DNA from: Pedobacter sp.
Lineage (GTDB): Bacteria; Bacteroidota; Bacteroidia; Sphingobacteriales; Sphingobacteriaceae
NCBI GenBank assembly: GCA_030149995.1
Contig: JASLGV010000165.1
Span: forward strand, 1-10,920
Length of the DNA stretch: 10,920 nt
Direction of reading: 5' to 3'
Positions 1-8,001 of this stretch are shown here, piece by piece. The position numbers and the translations under genes are program-made. The notes under the pieces were generated by a model. The model was not told where the DNA came from. It was given only the letters and a program-made list of their open reading frames with translations, and made no database searches. Numbering within the stretch: the first letter of the stretch is position 1; the number at the start of each line of letters is the position of its first letter.

Positions 1-3000
1 CGCTTGTCCGCAATTGGCATCACTTACGTTAACCAGGTTGTAGTTGAAGATGCCCGTTACATTTGTAGGTGCAGAAACAGTTACCGATGTGTTGCTTCCG
101 GTTGTACTGATGGTTTGGTTTGTACCTCCATTAATGTTGTAGGTAAAGGTGTATGGAGCCGTTCCATTTGCACCGGTAAAGGTAACTGCAGGTGCCGGTG
201 CATTTAAACAAGCACTGCTTGTACCATTAACAGTCGCGGTGGCAGCTGCATTGAAAGTAAGTGTAAAGGTCTTGCTTACCTGATTAACCCCACCAAAGTC
301 GGTACCTCCGTTGTCTGTTACGGTAACGGTGATTGTTGCTGTTCCGCTTACATTGTTTTTTAAACGATAGGTAATGGTGCCTTTATCAGTTCCCACGGGT
401 TGAACGCTTAATACATCGAACAAACTCGGATCGTTGGCTGTTACCGAGAGAGTTGTGGTTTGATCTGTTTCCGGACCTGCGCTTATTCCGCTTATGTCAA
501 TGGTCTGATCGGTTGTACTGTAGCATACAGTCTGATCTGTGATGGCATTTAATGTAGGTGCGCCATTACCAAAATAGTAACGTGATTTGATCGGGTAATG
601 ATCGGTTGTGGTGGTTGCGTAATTTGTTACCAGGTTTTTCAAGGCATCCAATACTTCAGCCGAGCCGGGAAGGTAATTGGTGTTGAGTTTCTGGGTAATA
701 ATGACGTTGTCGATAACCGTATTAAATCCGGTAGTAGATTGTTTCCCTGCCAAACTTAAAGCCAGGGTAACCGGGAAATAATTTTGGGTATCGTTGGTAA
801 AGTCTGAATAAGAAGTTCCGGTTCCGGCAGGCATTGGTGCAATGGTTTTATCCGGATTAAGCACATCGTTAAAGTCGCCTAAAATCAGAACTTTTTTACC
901 CGCAAGATTGGCATCGATCCAGGCTTTAAGCTGCTCATTTCCGCCTTTTCTTCTGTTATAAGCATCTATTTGCTGGGCAGCTGTACCGGTATTGGCTTTG
1001 GCGTGTATTTCAATAAAATAAACAGTATCGAGTTTATTGTTGATCTTAACCTGGGCTTCCATTAAATACGGGAAACGCCCGGATGACCAGTTTTTATAAG
1101 GGCTTCCGTCTACACTTGTTGATGGATCTGCCGGATTGAAGGTATCTCTTAATACACCAAACACGTTTAACGGACGAATGATATCGGTACGATACATAAA
1201 TGCCAGTTTCTGTGTAAGGGCATAATCAGCACTTGATTTGTCGTTTGCATACGAACCAAAATCACTGAATATTACATTATAACCTGTAGGTAATACTTTG
1301 CTTCTGAAAAGTGTGGTATCTACCACTTCTGCAAAGCCATAGATATCGGCTTTGATGCCGTCTACAATGGTTCTTACGTTAGCGGCTTGTAACTGATCGT
1401 CTGTTGGACCCTGAACAGGGCTACCAAACCATTCAATGTTCCAGTTTGCCACTTGCAGGGTATAATTGGTATCGAAACTGTTGCCTATAAGTGTAATGGT
1501 TTTATTGACAGATCCCGGAGAAGAAATATTCAGATCAGATACGTAGTTGGCATTGATACTTGCCGGTGTAAACTGGGTATATACCGTTTGTGGCGTATTG
1601 TTAATTTCTGCTTTGGTATAGGTTAAAGTACTGGTAAATGGTCCTGCATTTGTTTTGGCAATGGTAAAACTCGCCGGTGCATTTAAGGCTACATCGTTTG
1701 TCAGGTTATCAGCAGAGAAAACAAATGTTTTAGTAGCAGAATTTGTACCTTTTGGCTGGAAACCAAAGTTAAGGGTCGAAGGACTGATGCTGATGTCGAC
1801 AGGAGCCGGTACAGGAGAATTGATTACGGCAAAATCATCTACCGTCCATCTGCTGGCTGCGCTGCTTGTAGAAGTGTATACAAATGCAACATAAACCGGT
1901 GTTGCTTTATATGCCGTTAAATCGATGTGATCAGATTTAGTCCATACATCTGTACCTGACTCAGGAAACTTACCGTTTATGCTGGTCCAGTTGGCCAGGT
2001 TCGGATCGCCGGAGCCTGTGTAATCGGTTGAAATTTTAAGCTGAAGCTTATCACCAGCAAATGCTGATCTTGTCCAGAAAGAAAGAATGGCATTATCGAA
2101 AGAGGCGATGTTTAAAGCCGGCGATATGAGCCAGTCTTCGTTTACGATGTTACCACCAGAATAACCGTTAATCTGCAAGGCATTTCCGGCACTTGCCTTT
2201 CCGGTTGGATCGCTTGCATCGCGACCAAATGAAGTTGCACAACCCCAGGTTTGCGGGCCGGCAACGCTATATTGATAGAAACCATCTGATAGCAACGGAC
2301 TACCGGCAACTTTACAGTCTTCGAAATCAAAAACCGTTTGATTTGGATCGGTTGCACTACCGCTCAACGCAAGGTTTTGCGGTACAGCTCCCAAACTTGC
2401 ATGTGAAATGGACGCAGCAAAATTCCCTTTTGTTACCGGGCTGAACTTAACATAAATGGTTTGGGTGGCGCTTATTTCTGCCGGACTGAAACTCAATATG
2501 TTGGTGAAGGTTGCATTATCTTTAGATAAAGAGAATGGAGCAGCCACCTGGATCGTTGCCGGGTTGGTTAAGTTACTGCCCGAAAGTACATACGATTTTG
2601 AAGTGGAAACCGTGTTGAGCATTAAATTACCAAATCCGATGCTGTTAGGCGTAATGCTTAAAACAGGTGTATTCAGAATTACCGGTTCTACACTACCTGA
2701 GTTTTGAGGATCGGGGATCCGGGTAATAAAATCAGAAGCATTGTTGCCACTGTTGTAGCCATTACCGGCCAGTTCTTCAGAACCACCTGGCCCCATAGTG
2801 GTCGTTGTTGAGGTAGCACTTGCTTTACGTTCAATAGAATTGGTATTAGAAGGTGCCGTTGCAGGCCCGCTGCCTTTATATGCATTGGCCGTTGGACCAA
2901 AACCAACAAAGTCTACAATCGCCGGATCTGCAGGATTAAGACTTGTTAATACCGTACTGTTATTGGTTAGGGCTACTTTTCCGGCAGCTGCTGCAAGATT

Positions 3001-5223
3001 TAAGGTGCCAATAGCATCAGGTGTTGGTAAATCCTTTGTTCCGCCAGAACCTGCTGCTTGCTGTACCAGGTAGAAACTTCTTGGTTGTATGCTACCCGAT
3101 AATTTGGTTGCTGCCCAGGTTGCACCGGTTGCAGAACCATATTGAACAGCCCAGTCGCTGAGGTCTATAACGGTGTTTGTAGGATTGTATAATTCAATAA
3201 AATCATTTTTATATAAGGCTCCGCTGTTGCCACCACCGCCATATACTTCACTGATTAATACATTTCGGTTGTCGATAGGTTCAACATTTAGTGAATTTTG
3301 AGGGTTAGGCGTTTGAACAACAAAATCGTCCTGGTTGTTACCACTGTTGTAGGCATTACCTGCAAATTCTTCGGCACCGCCGGCAGCTAAACTGGCTGCT
3401 GTAGAACCTGAAGTTGCTTTTCTTTCGATGGAGTTGGTATTGGTTGTAGCCGGTGCTGGTGCAGTACCATTAAAACCGTTTGCCGTAGCACCAAAGCCAA
3501 CCAGGTCTACAATCTGGTTACCTGTAGGTTTTGCACCAGTTTGTGCTGTAATGGTATTGGCCAGTAAAACTTTACCTGCTGTGGCTGATAAATTAATGGT
3601 TCCGATTACATCCGGTGTTGGTAAATTTTTTGTACCCGTTGCACCTGCTGCTCCCTGAATAAGATAGAAACCTTTCGGGCCAATAGAACCGCTTAAAGGG
3701 GTAACCTGCCAGGCGGTGCCTGTTGCAGATGCATATTGTACAGACCAGCCAGTTAAATTTATGGCGGTTGTACCCGGGTTGTAAAGCTCAATAAAATCAT
3801 TTTTATACTCGGCTCCATTGGTTCCGCCGCCACCATATATTTGAGAAATTAATACAGGGGCAGGCGTAGGAGCAGGAATGGTACCCGTACCGGTTAAACT
3901 TACGCTGATTGATGTTAAACCTGTACTGGAAATATTAACGGTGCCACTATAAAGTATGGCCGCTGCCGGGGTAAATTGAACATATACTGTTTTGGCTGCA
4001 GCAAGTTCTGCAGGGGTGTATGTTAAAAGACTGCTAAATGTTGTATTGTCTTTGGAAAGTGTGTAAGGTGCATTGGCGCTTAAGGTAACATTGCCGGTTA
4101 AGCCAACCGCACTTAGTGTATAACTTTTTGAAGCTGAAGTTGTACCTGTATTCTGCTGGCCGAAATCCAGACTACTTAAATCGGTGAATAAACCAGGCGC
4201 TTGTGATATGCCGTTCAATGATACAGCTGGGGGAGCATTTACACCGCCTCCGCTTATGGTAATGCTGTTGTTAAAGGTACCTGCTGCTGTTGGGTTAAAT
4301 TTTACATAAACCGTGTTACTTCCCGAAGAAAGCTCGGCATTGCTGTAGGTTAATGAAGTGCCAAATCCCGAACCCGTTGTTTTTGACAGGGTATACGGGC
4401 CTGTAGCATTTAAGGTTACATTAGTTCCGTTAAGGTTGGAAGAATTTAGTGTAAATGTTTTTTCGGCCGAATTTGTGTTGTTAAGCTGGGTTCCAAAATC
4501 GAGGGCATTGGGATTAACCGACAAAGAAGGACCAACTACACCGCCGGTAAAAGATAAACTGAAATTATCAATGGCGGTTGTTGGGCGATTGTTGGATCCC
4601 ATAGATCCGGCCAGGGCAACGATGCGGATCCATACAGGGCCTGCATTGTTATCCAATGCACTTCCAAAGTCTACTGAAATGGCATTATTGGAAAACGAAT
4701 TGCCTCCGGTGGTTAAGGTGCCTGTTGCCGTAGCTGGTGTAAACGTGGCAGGGGTTTCGCCAAAACCGTAATCTACCAGCCAGGTAGTTACTCTTTGTGA
4801 GGTTTCATCAAGTGATTGAAGATCGAAATCCAGCCTGAATGCTGTTTTACCTGTTGTATTACTTATCTTAAAAGCAAAGGCGGTACCAGGATCGTAACCC
4901 GTAGCAGATGTTTGCCTTACCCCAAGTGCACGGTCTGTTGATGCTGCCTGAATGGTAGCAGTAGATCCTTGTGGCGTGGTGGCTGCAGCAAAATTTTTAA
5001 AGCCAGCACCGGTTAGTTTCCATTCTGCAGGTGCTACGATTAAGGTACCATCGGTGCCGAGCGCTTTGTTGGTTGCTCCGGTCTTGACGGAAAAACCGTT
5101 GGGGAGTCCACTTCCTACTGTATTAAAGTTTTCAACATAAGGCGAGGAGGTAAGGGTTACCTGCGCCAGGGAAAACTTCGCAATACAAAAAAGGACTAAA
5201 ATTAATAGTAGATTTTTTTTCAT
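1..5223 (-). CDS. Giant secreted multidomain protein with lamin-tail and EEP nuclease domains (3'-partial)
   Basis: The frame is open from an ATG at 5223 to the left edge: 1741 codons with no stop, C-terminus missing. Residues 1-20 form a Sec signal peptide (MKKN, hydrophobic core, cleavage after FSLA). Approximate domain order: N-terminal beta-sandwich (22-225); Ig-like ASH/HYDIN-type modules A and B (231-450); two lamin-tail domains (457-649 and 655-847); Ig-like module C (852-954); jelly-roll domain resembling choice-of-anchor J (962-1134); Ig-like module D (1142-1248); endonuclease/exonuclease/phosphatase domain (1250-1555); then Ig/PKD-like adhesin repeats. The EEP residues are present: NWNIEW with N1262, E1299, H1407, GDFND at 1449-1453, ID1505 and the DH pair 1541-1542. 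The layout recalls ExeM/NucH-type extracellular nucleases, which combine lamin-tail and EEP domains. Family knowledge suggests a surface or secreted, metal-dependent DNase or phosphodiesterase exported by the type IX system; the sorting domain is not visible. It follows the yciO-like gene on the same strand after 142 bp. Confidence 0.93.
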   Translation of the reverse strand, partial: MKKNLLLILVLFCIAKFSLAQVTLTSSPYVENFNTVGSGLPNGFSVKTGATNKALGTDGTLIVAPAEWKLTGAGFKNFAAATTPQGSTATIQAASTDRALGVRQTSATGYDPGTAFAFKISNTTGKTAFRLDFDLQSLDETSQRVTTWLVDYGFGETPATFTPATATGTLTTGGNSFSNNAISVDFGSALDNNAGPVWIRIVALAGSMGSNNRPTTAIDNFSLSFTGGVVGPSLSVNPNALDFGTQLNNTNSAEKTFTLNSSNLNGTNVTLNATGPYTLSKTTGSGFGTSLTYSNAELSSGSNTVYVKFNPTAAGTFNNSITISGGGVNAPPAVSLNGISQAPGLFTDLSSLDFGQQNTGTTSASKSYTLSAVGLTGNVTLSANAPYTLSKDNTTFSSLLTYTPAELAAAKTVYVQFTPAAAILYSGTVNISSTGLTSISVSLTGTGTIPAPTPAPVLISQIYGGGGTNGAEYKNDFIELYNPGTTAINLTGWSVQYASATGTAWQVTPLSGSIGPKGFYLIQGAAGATGTKNLPTPDVIGTINLSATAGKVLLANTITAQTGAKPTGNQIVDLVGFGATANGFNGTAPAPATTNTNSIERKATSGSTAASLAAGGAEEFAGNAYNSGNNQDDFVVQTPNPQNSLNVEPIDNRNVLISEVYGGGGNSGALYKNDFIELYNPTNTVIDLSDWAVQYGSATGATWAATKLSGSIQPRSFYLVQQAAGSGGTKDLPTPDAIGTLNLAAAAGKVALTNNSTVLTSLNPADPAIVDFVGFGPTANAYKGSGPATAPSNTNSIERKASATSTTTTMGPGGSEELAGNGYNSGNNASDFITRIPDPQNSGSVEPVILNTPVLSITPNSIGFGNLMLNTVSTSKSYVLSGSNLTNPATIQVAAPFSLSKDNATFTNILSFSPAEISATQTIYVKFSPVTKGNFAASISHASLGAVPQNLALSGSATDPNQTVFDFEDCKVAGSPLLSDGFYQYSVAGPQTWGCATSFGRDASDPTGKASAGNALQINGYSGGNIVNEDWLISPALNIASFDNAILSFWTRSAFAGDKLQLKISTDYTGSGDPNLANWTSINGKFPESGTDVWTKSDHIDLTAYKATPVYVAFVYTSTSSAASRWTVDDFAVINSPVPAPVDISISPSTLNFGFQPKGTNSATKTFVFSADNLTNDVALNAPASFTIAKTNAGPFTSTLTYTKAEINNTPQTVYTQFTPASINANYVSDLNISSPGSVNKTITLIGNSFDTNYTLQVANWNIEWFGSPVQGPTDDQLQAANVRTIVDGIKADIYGFAEVVDTTLFRSKVLPTGYNVIFSDFGSYANDKSSADYALTQKLAFMYRTDIIRPLNVFGVLRDTFNPADPSTSVDGSPYKNWSSGRFPYLMEAQVKINNKLDTVYFIEIHAKANTGTAAQQIDAYNRRKGGNEQLKAWIDANLAGKKVLILGDFNDVLNPDKTIAPMPAGTGTSYSDFTNDTQNYFPVTLALSLAGKQSTTGFNTVIDNVIITQKLNTNYLPGSAEVLDALKNLVTNYATTTTDHYPIKSRYYFGNGAPTLNAITDQTVCYSTTDQTIDISGISAGPETDQTTTLSVTANDPSLFDVLSVQPVGTDKGTITYRLKNNVSGTATITVTVTDNGGTDFGGVNQVSKTFTLTFNAAATATVNGTSSACLNAPAPAVTFTGANGTAPYTFTYNINGGTNQTISTTGSNTSVTVSAPTNVTGIFNYNLVNVSDANCGQA
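2683..3855 (-). repeat. Tandem lamin-tail module duplication
   Basis: Two direct copies lie inside the giant gene: 3277-3855 and 2683-3261, each 579 bp (193 codons), with a repeat period of 594 bp. Each copy begins VLIS, then (Q/E)(I/V)YGGGG, YKNDFIELYNP, SGSI, an LPTPD(V/A)IGT segment, a VGFG segment and TNTNSIERKA, and ends with NSGNN, a PQNS stretch and VEP. Even the linker after the domain is conserved, which indicates duplication of a whole module rather than independent acquisition. Lamin-tail domains are Ig-fold modules often fused to bacterial extracellular nucleases and phosphatases. Confidence 0.85.
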
Positions 5224-5268
5224 ATAACGTTGTTAGTTAACAATGATATACAAAAATCTATTTTCCAT

Positions 5269-5289
5269 GTTAACTTGTCGTTAACTTGT
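5269..5289. repeat. 11-bp-period direct repeat with GTTAAC cores upstream of the giant gene
   Basis: GTTAACTTGT occurs at 5269-5278 and again at 5280-5289, an exact 10-bp repeat with an 11-bp period, close to one helical turn. A third GTTAAC palindrome lies at 5236-5241, nearer the start codon at 5223. Nothing else accounts for the pattern in this 142-bp gap. It could be a regulator binding site for the giant surface-protein gene. A degenerate -7-like stretch (GATTTTTG on the minus strand, about 5250-5257) lies between the repeats and the start. The functional assignment is inference. Confidence 0.4.
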
Positions 5290-5365
5290 TACTTTGTGGA
5301 AAAATAGTGTTAATCTGTTACAATTTTTTTTCATGTCTTTTCGTTGCGAAGCTTTCTCCAGTCAT

Positions 5366-5986
5366 TTACAGAAAATCTTCTATGTTTCCACGGCCTTCGC
5401 GAATAATTTCAAATTCGCCGGTGGTGCAATCTACCACTGTAGAAGCTTCGTTTCCTCCAAAACCGCCGTCTATTACCAGATCGACCAGGTTTTCGTATTT
5501 TTCGTGAATCAGCTCCGGATCTGTTGAATATTCGAGTAATTCATCGTCGTCTTTGATGGAGGTCGAAAGAATCGGATTACCCAGGGCTTGTACAATGGCT
5601 CGGGCAATGTCGTTATCGGGCACCCGGATACCAACCGTTTTTTTCTTCGAGCTCAGTAATTTAGGAACATTACTGTTGGCATTAAAAATAAAAGTAAAGG
5701 GCCCCGGCAGTGCTTTCTTCAAAACCCGGAAAGTGGTATTGTCAATAGGTTTTATATAATCGGCAATATTGCCCAGGTCGTAACAGATAAAGGAAAAGTT
5801 CGCTTTGTCGGGTTTAATACCTCTGATCTGGCAAATCTTTTCAATGGCACGGTGGTTGGTTATGTCGCAGCCCAGGCCATAAACCGTATCGGTCGGGTAA
5901 ATGATGAGGCCACCTTTTTTAAGTACCTCAACCACTTGATTAATGGCTTTTTCGTTGGGATTTTCGGGGTATATTTTAATTAACAT
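5366..5986 (-). CDS. YciO-type TsaC/Sua5/YrdC family protein
   Basis: This is a 206-aa protein of the YrdC/Sua5 fold, whose TsaC/Sua5 members make threonylcarbamoyl-AMP from threonine, bicarbonate and ATP for t6A tRNA modification. Visible features are KKGGLIIYPTDTVYGLGCD (residues 23-41, the family nucleotide-site signature), an RxxxxxxxNFSFIC segment, ALPGPFTFI, GIRVPDN and an LSTSI motif, ending with REGRGNIEDFL. The length, the opening IYPENP and the ending REG-G-(x)n-FL match the YciO subgroup better than the shorter TsaC. YciO is a cytosolic paralogue whose physiological role is less settled. The start at 5986 is preferred because a consensus -7 element sits just upstream; the frame stays open to 6190, but that would overlap the divergent gene and lacks family similarity. 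No terminator is visible after it, so readthrough into the giant gene is possible. Confidence 0.9.
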   Translation of the reverse strand: MLIKIYPENPNEKAINQVVEVLKKGGLIIYPTDTVYGLGCDITNHRAIEKICQIRGIKPDKANFSFICYDLGNIADYIKPIDNTTFRVLKKALPGPFTFIFNANSNVPKLLSSKKKTVGIRVPDNDIARAIVQALGNPILSTSIKDDDELLEYSTDPELIHEKYENLVDLVIDGGFGGNEASTVVDCTTGEFEIIREGRGNIEDFL

Positions 5987-5998
5987 TTGTAAAAATAA

Positions 5999-6006
5999 CA
6001 AAATTA
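5999..6006 (-). promoter_or_regulatory. Bacteroidota -7 element for the yciO-like gene
   Basis: The minus strand reads TAATTTTG, a perfect match to the Bacteroidota -7 consensus TAnnTTTG, ending 12 bp before the ATG at 5986. No clear TTG -33 element is seen at the usual distance. It implies a very short 5' leader and supports the 5986 start. Confidence 0.55.
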
Positions 6007-6030
6007 TGATGTCAGTTGTTTTATATTCAT

Positions 6031-6038
6031 AATCTTTG
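6031..6038 (+). promoter_or_regulatory. Near-consensus -7 element for the FMN glutamate synthase-like gene
   Basis: AATCTTTG matches TAnnTTTG at seven of eight positions and lies 30 bp before the ATG at 6069. With the minus-strand element at 5999-6006 it makes a compact divergent promoter region of 82 bp. No well-spaced -33 TTG is evident: the nearest, at 6016-6018, is too close. Confidence 0.4.
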
Positions 6039-6068
6039 CATGTTAAAACATTTGCTAATTTAACCTTT

Positions 6069-7730
6069 ATGAGAAAAGCTTTTATTGCCATTGCGGCATT
6101 CTTAGTTACCATGACCGTATTTCTGGTGGTTACGTATCCGCCGCTCTGGTGGATTGTGATTTTTACGGGTCCGGTTGTTGTTTTGGGCATATATGATTTG
6201 ATTCAGCCAAAGCACAGTATTGTACGTAATTATCCGGTTGTAGGCCGTTTACGTTATTTTATGGAAGACTTAAGGCCTAAGGTATACCAGTATTTTGTAG
6301 AGAGTGATACCAATGGTACCCCTTATAACCGCTTAAACCGGTCGCTTATTTACCAGAGGGCCAAAAGAGACAATGATACCATTCCTTTTGGAACTCAGTT
6401 AAATGTATATGATAATGGTTACGAATGGCTGAGCCATAGCATTGCGGCCATTGGGCATCACGAACTAAACCTGGATCCGCGGGTGCTTGTTGGCGGGCCA
6501 GCCTGTAAAAAACCTTATTCTGCCAGTATTTATAATATTTCGGCCATGAGTTTCGGTTCTTTAAGTCAGAATGCTATTCTGGCCTTAAATGGTGGTGCCA
6601 AACTGGGTAATTTTGCACACAATACCGGCGAAGGGGGCATAAGCGATTACCACAGTTTGCCGGGAGGAGATCTTATCTGGCAAATCGGAACAGGATATTT
6701 TGGCTGCCGTTATGACGACGGACGGTTTAATTACGATGCTTTTGCCGAAAGGGCCAAACTTGAGCAGGTAAAAATGGTTGAGATCAAGCTTTCTCAAGGT
6801 GCTAAGCCCGGGCATGGAGGTATGTTACCAGCCTCAAAGGTTACACCAGAGGTGGCGCGTATCCGTCTGGTACCTGAAGGTAAAGATGTACTTTCACCTC
6901 CGGCGCATTCGGCATTCTCGACGCCTAAAGGTTTGCTCGAATTTGTAGAGAAATTACGTGATTTATCGGGCGGAAAACCGGTTGGTTTTAAGCTTTGTAT
7001 CGGTAGAAGAAGTGAGTTTTATGCCATTTGTAAGGCCATGGTTGAAACAGGTATTTACCCTGATTTTATTACTGTTGATGGTGGTGAAGGTGGAACCGGT
7101 GCTGCACCACAGGAGTTTTCGAACTCCGTTGGGATGCCTTTAAGGGATGCTGTAGCCTTTGTTTATGATGTTTTAACGGGTTTTGATCTTAAGAAACACA
7201 TTAAAATCATTGCTTCGGGTAAAGTGGCAACCGGCTTTGATTTGGTGAAAAATATTGCGCTGGGTGCAGACATGTGTAACGCAGCCCGTGGCATGATGTT
7301 TGCTCTCGGTTGCATACAGGCGCTTGAGTGCAACAGCAATACCTGTCCAACAGGCGTTGCCACACAAGATCCGAGTTTAATGAAAGGATTGGTGGTTGAG
7401 GATAAAAAGGTAAGGGTTAAGAATTTTCACAACTTAACTGTTGCCAGTGCTGTAGAGCTTTTAGGAGCAGCAGGATTGAGGGAACCAGGGCAGCTGAGCC
7501 GTGCATATATCAACAGACGGGTAAGTCCGAATGTAATGCAGTCTTATCTGGAAACGTTTCCGTATATACCTGCCGGAAGCTTGCTTCAAACTCCGTATCC
7601 GGTACGTTTTGAACTGGGTATGGCTTTGAGTAGTTCCTCAAGCTTTGCACCAACAGATTACAAGGTATCTGCTGTAGATTATTCGCATGCAAATCCTTAT
7701 AACGACGAACTAACAGAAAAGGGCAATTAG
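6069..7730 (+). CDS. Membrane-anchored FMN-binding glutamate synthase family protein
   Basis: This 553-aa protein carries the FMN/3Fe-4S synthase domain of glutamate synthase (GltB central region) but lacks the N-terminal glutamine amidotransferase domain and the C-terminal GXGXG domain. Residues 3-43 hold two hydrophobic segments separated by YPP, probably membrane helices. The catalytic part shows SAMSFGSLS near 160, GEGGISDYH, KLSQGAKPGHGG (to about 251), VDGGEGGTGAAP (336-347) and ASGKVATG. Three cysteines, C415, C421 and C426, have the C-x5-C-x4-C spacing of the GltB 3Fe-4S cluster, followed by PTGVATQ. Full-length GltB makes glutamate from 2-oxoglutarate and glutamine-derived ammonia; for these stand-alone, membrane-linked homologues the donor and substrate are not established. 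The ATG at 6069 is preferred over a TTG at 6036, which lies inside the -7 element. A strong terminator follows, suggesting a monocistronic unit. Confidence 0.92.
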   Translation: MRKAFIAIAAFLVTMTVFLVVTYPPLWWIVIFTGPVVVLGIYDLIQPKHSIVRNYPVVGRLRYFMEDLRPKVYQYFVESDTNGTPYNRLNRSLIYQRAKRDNDTIPFGTQLNVYDNGYEWLSHSIAAIGHHELNLDPRVLVGGPACKKPYSASIYNISAMSFGSLSQNAILALNGGAKLGNFAHNTGEGGISDYHSLPGGDLIWQIGTGYFGCRYDDGRFNYDAFAERAKLEQVKMVEIKLSQGAKPGHGGMLPASKVTPEVARIRLVPEGKDVLSPPAHSAFSTPKGLLEFVEKLRDLSGGKPVGFKLCIGRRSEFYAICKAMVETGIYPDFITVDGGEGGTGAAPQEFSNSVGMPLRDAVAFVYDVLTGFDLKKHIKIIASGKVATGFDLVKNIALGADMCNAARGMMFALGCIQALECNSNTCPTGVATQDPSLMKGLVVEDKKVRVKNFHNLTVASAVELLGAAGLREPGQLSRAYINRRVSPNVMQSYLETFPYIPAGSLLQTPYPVRFELGMALSSSSSFAPTDYKVSAVDYSHANPYNDELTEKGN

Positions 7731-7754
7731 CCCGTTACTTTACCTAATACGTTG

Positions 7755-7790
7755 AGGCCCGGTATCTTTGTAAGAACCGGGCCTTTTTTT
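7755..7790 (+). terminator. Intrinsic terminator of the FMN glutamate synthase-like gene
   Basis: A 9-bp perfect GC-rich stem (AGGCCCGGT at 7755-7763 with ACCGGGCCT at 7776-7784) has a 12-nt loop that can pair further (TCTT/AAGA) and is followed directly by a run of T. It begins 24 bp after the stop codon at 7730. Confidence 0.92.
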
Positions 7791-7880
7791 ATTTTATCCG
7801 GTGTGTAGTCAGATTGAGGGGAGAGTTAGCTGGTAAGATCTGCCACCACATGGAAATGCTTTTACCATGAATTGATAAGT

Positions 7881-7931
7881 GCCGGATGGCATTCACCTAC
7901 GTTATATGCACATCACATGCCATCTCACGGC
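7881..7931. repeat. Imperfect inverted repeat between two terminators
   Basis: GCCG-GATGGCAT (7881-7892) faces ATGCCATC-TCA-CGGC (7917-7931): 12 complementary positions interrupted by a 3-nt bulge, with a 24-nt loop. There is no T-run, so it is not an intrinsic terminator. It lies in the 271-bp gene-free stretch 7731-8001, between the convergent FMN gene and asnS. Apart from the two terminators I see nothing else in that stretch. Function unknown. Confidence 0.45.
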
Positions 7932-7940
7932 CGGTATGAT

Positions 7941-7980
7941 GAAAATAAAAAAGCCGCTTGATGCAAACATCAAACGGCTT
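7941..7980 (-). terminator. Intrinsic terminator of asnS
   Basis: On the minus strand a 13-bp stem (AAGCCGTTTGATG with CATCAAGCGGCTT, one U-G wobble) with a 4-nt TTTG loop is followed by TTTTTTATTTT. The wobble pairs only in the minus-strand transcript, which fixes the direction. It lies 21 bp beyond the asnS stop codon. Confidence 0.92.
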
Positions 7981-8001
7981 TCTATCTCCCGGTTGTTCCT
8001 G

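Noticed and set aside
2683..3855. Possible CRISPR or satellite array
   Set aside because: The repeat unit is 594 bp, coding, in frame and present only twice, so it is a protein-domain duplication.
1655..4771. Several plus-strand open frames of 60-140 codons across the left half
   Set aside because: They lie antisense to the continuous giant frame, have low-complexity composition that mirrors its repeats, and show no family motifs or start signals.
6036..6068. TTG start at 6036 for the FMN enzyme
   Set aside because: It lies within the -7 element, and the ATG at 6069 begins a typical membrane-anchor sequence.
5987..6190. N-terminal extension of the yciO-like frame to 6190
   Set aside because: The extra 68 residues show no family similarity, would overlap the FMN gene and its promoter, and lie upstream of the consensus -7 element at 5999-6006.
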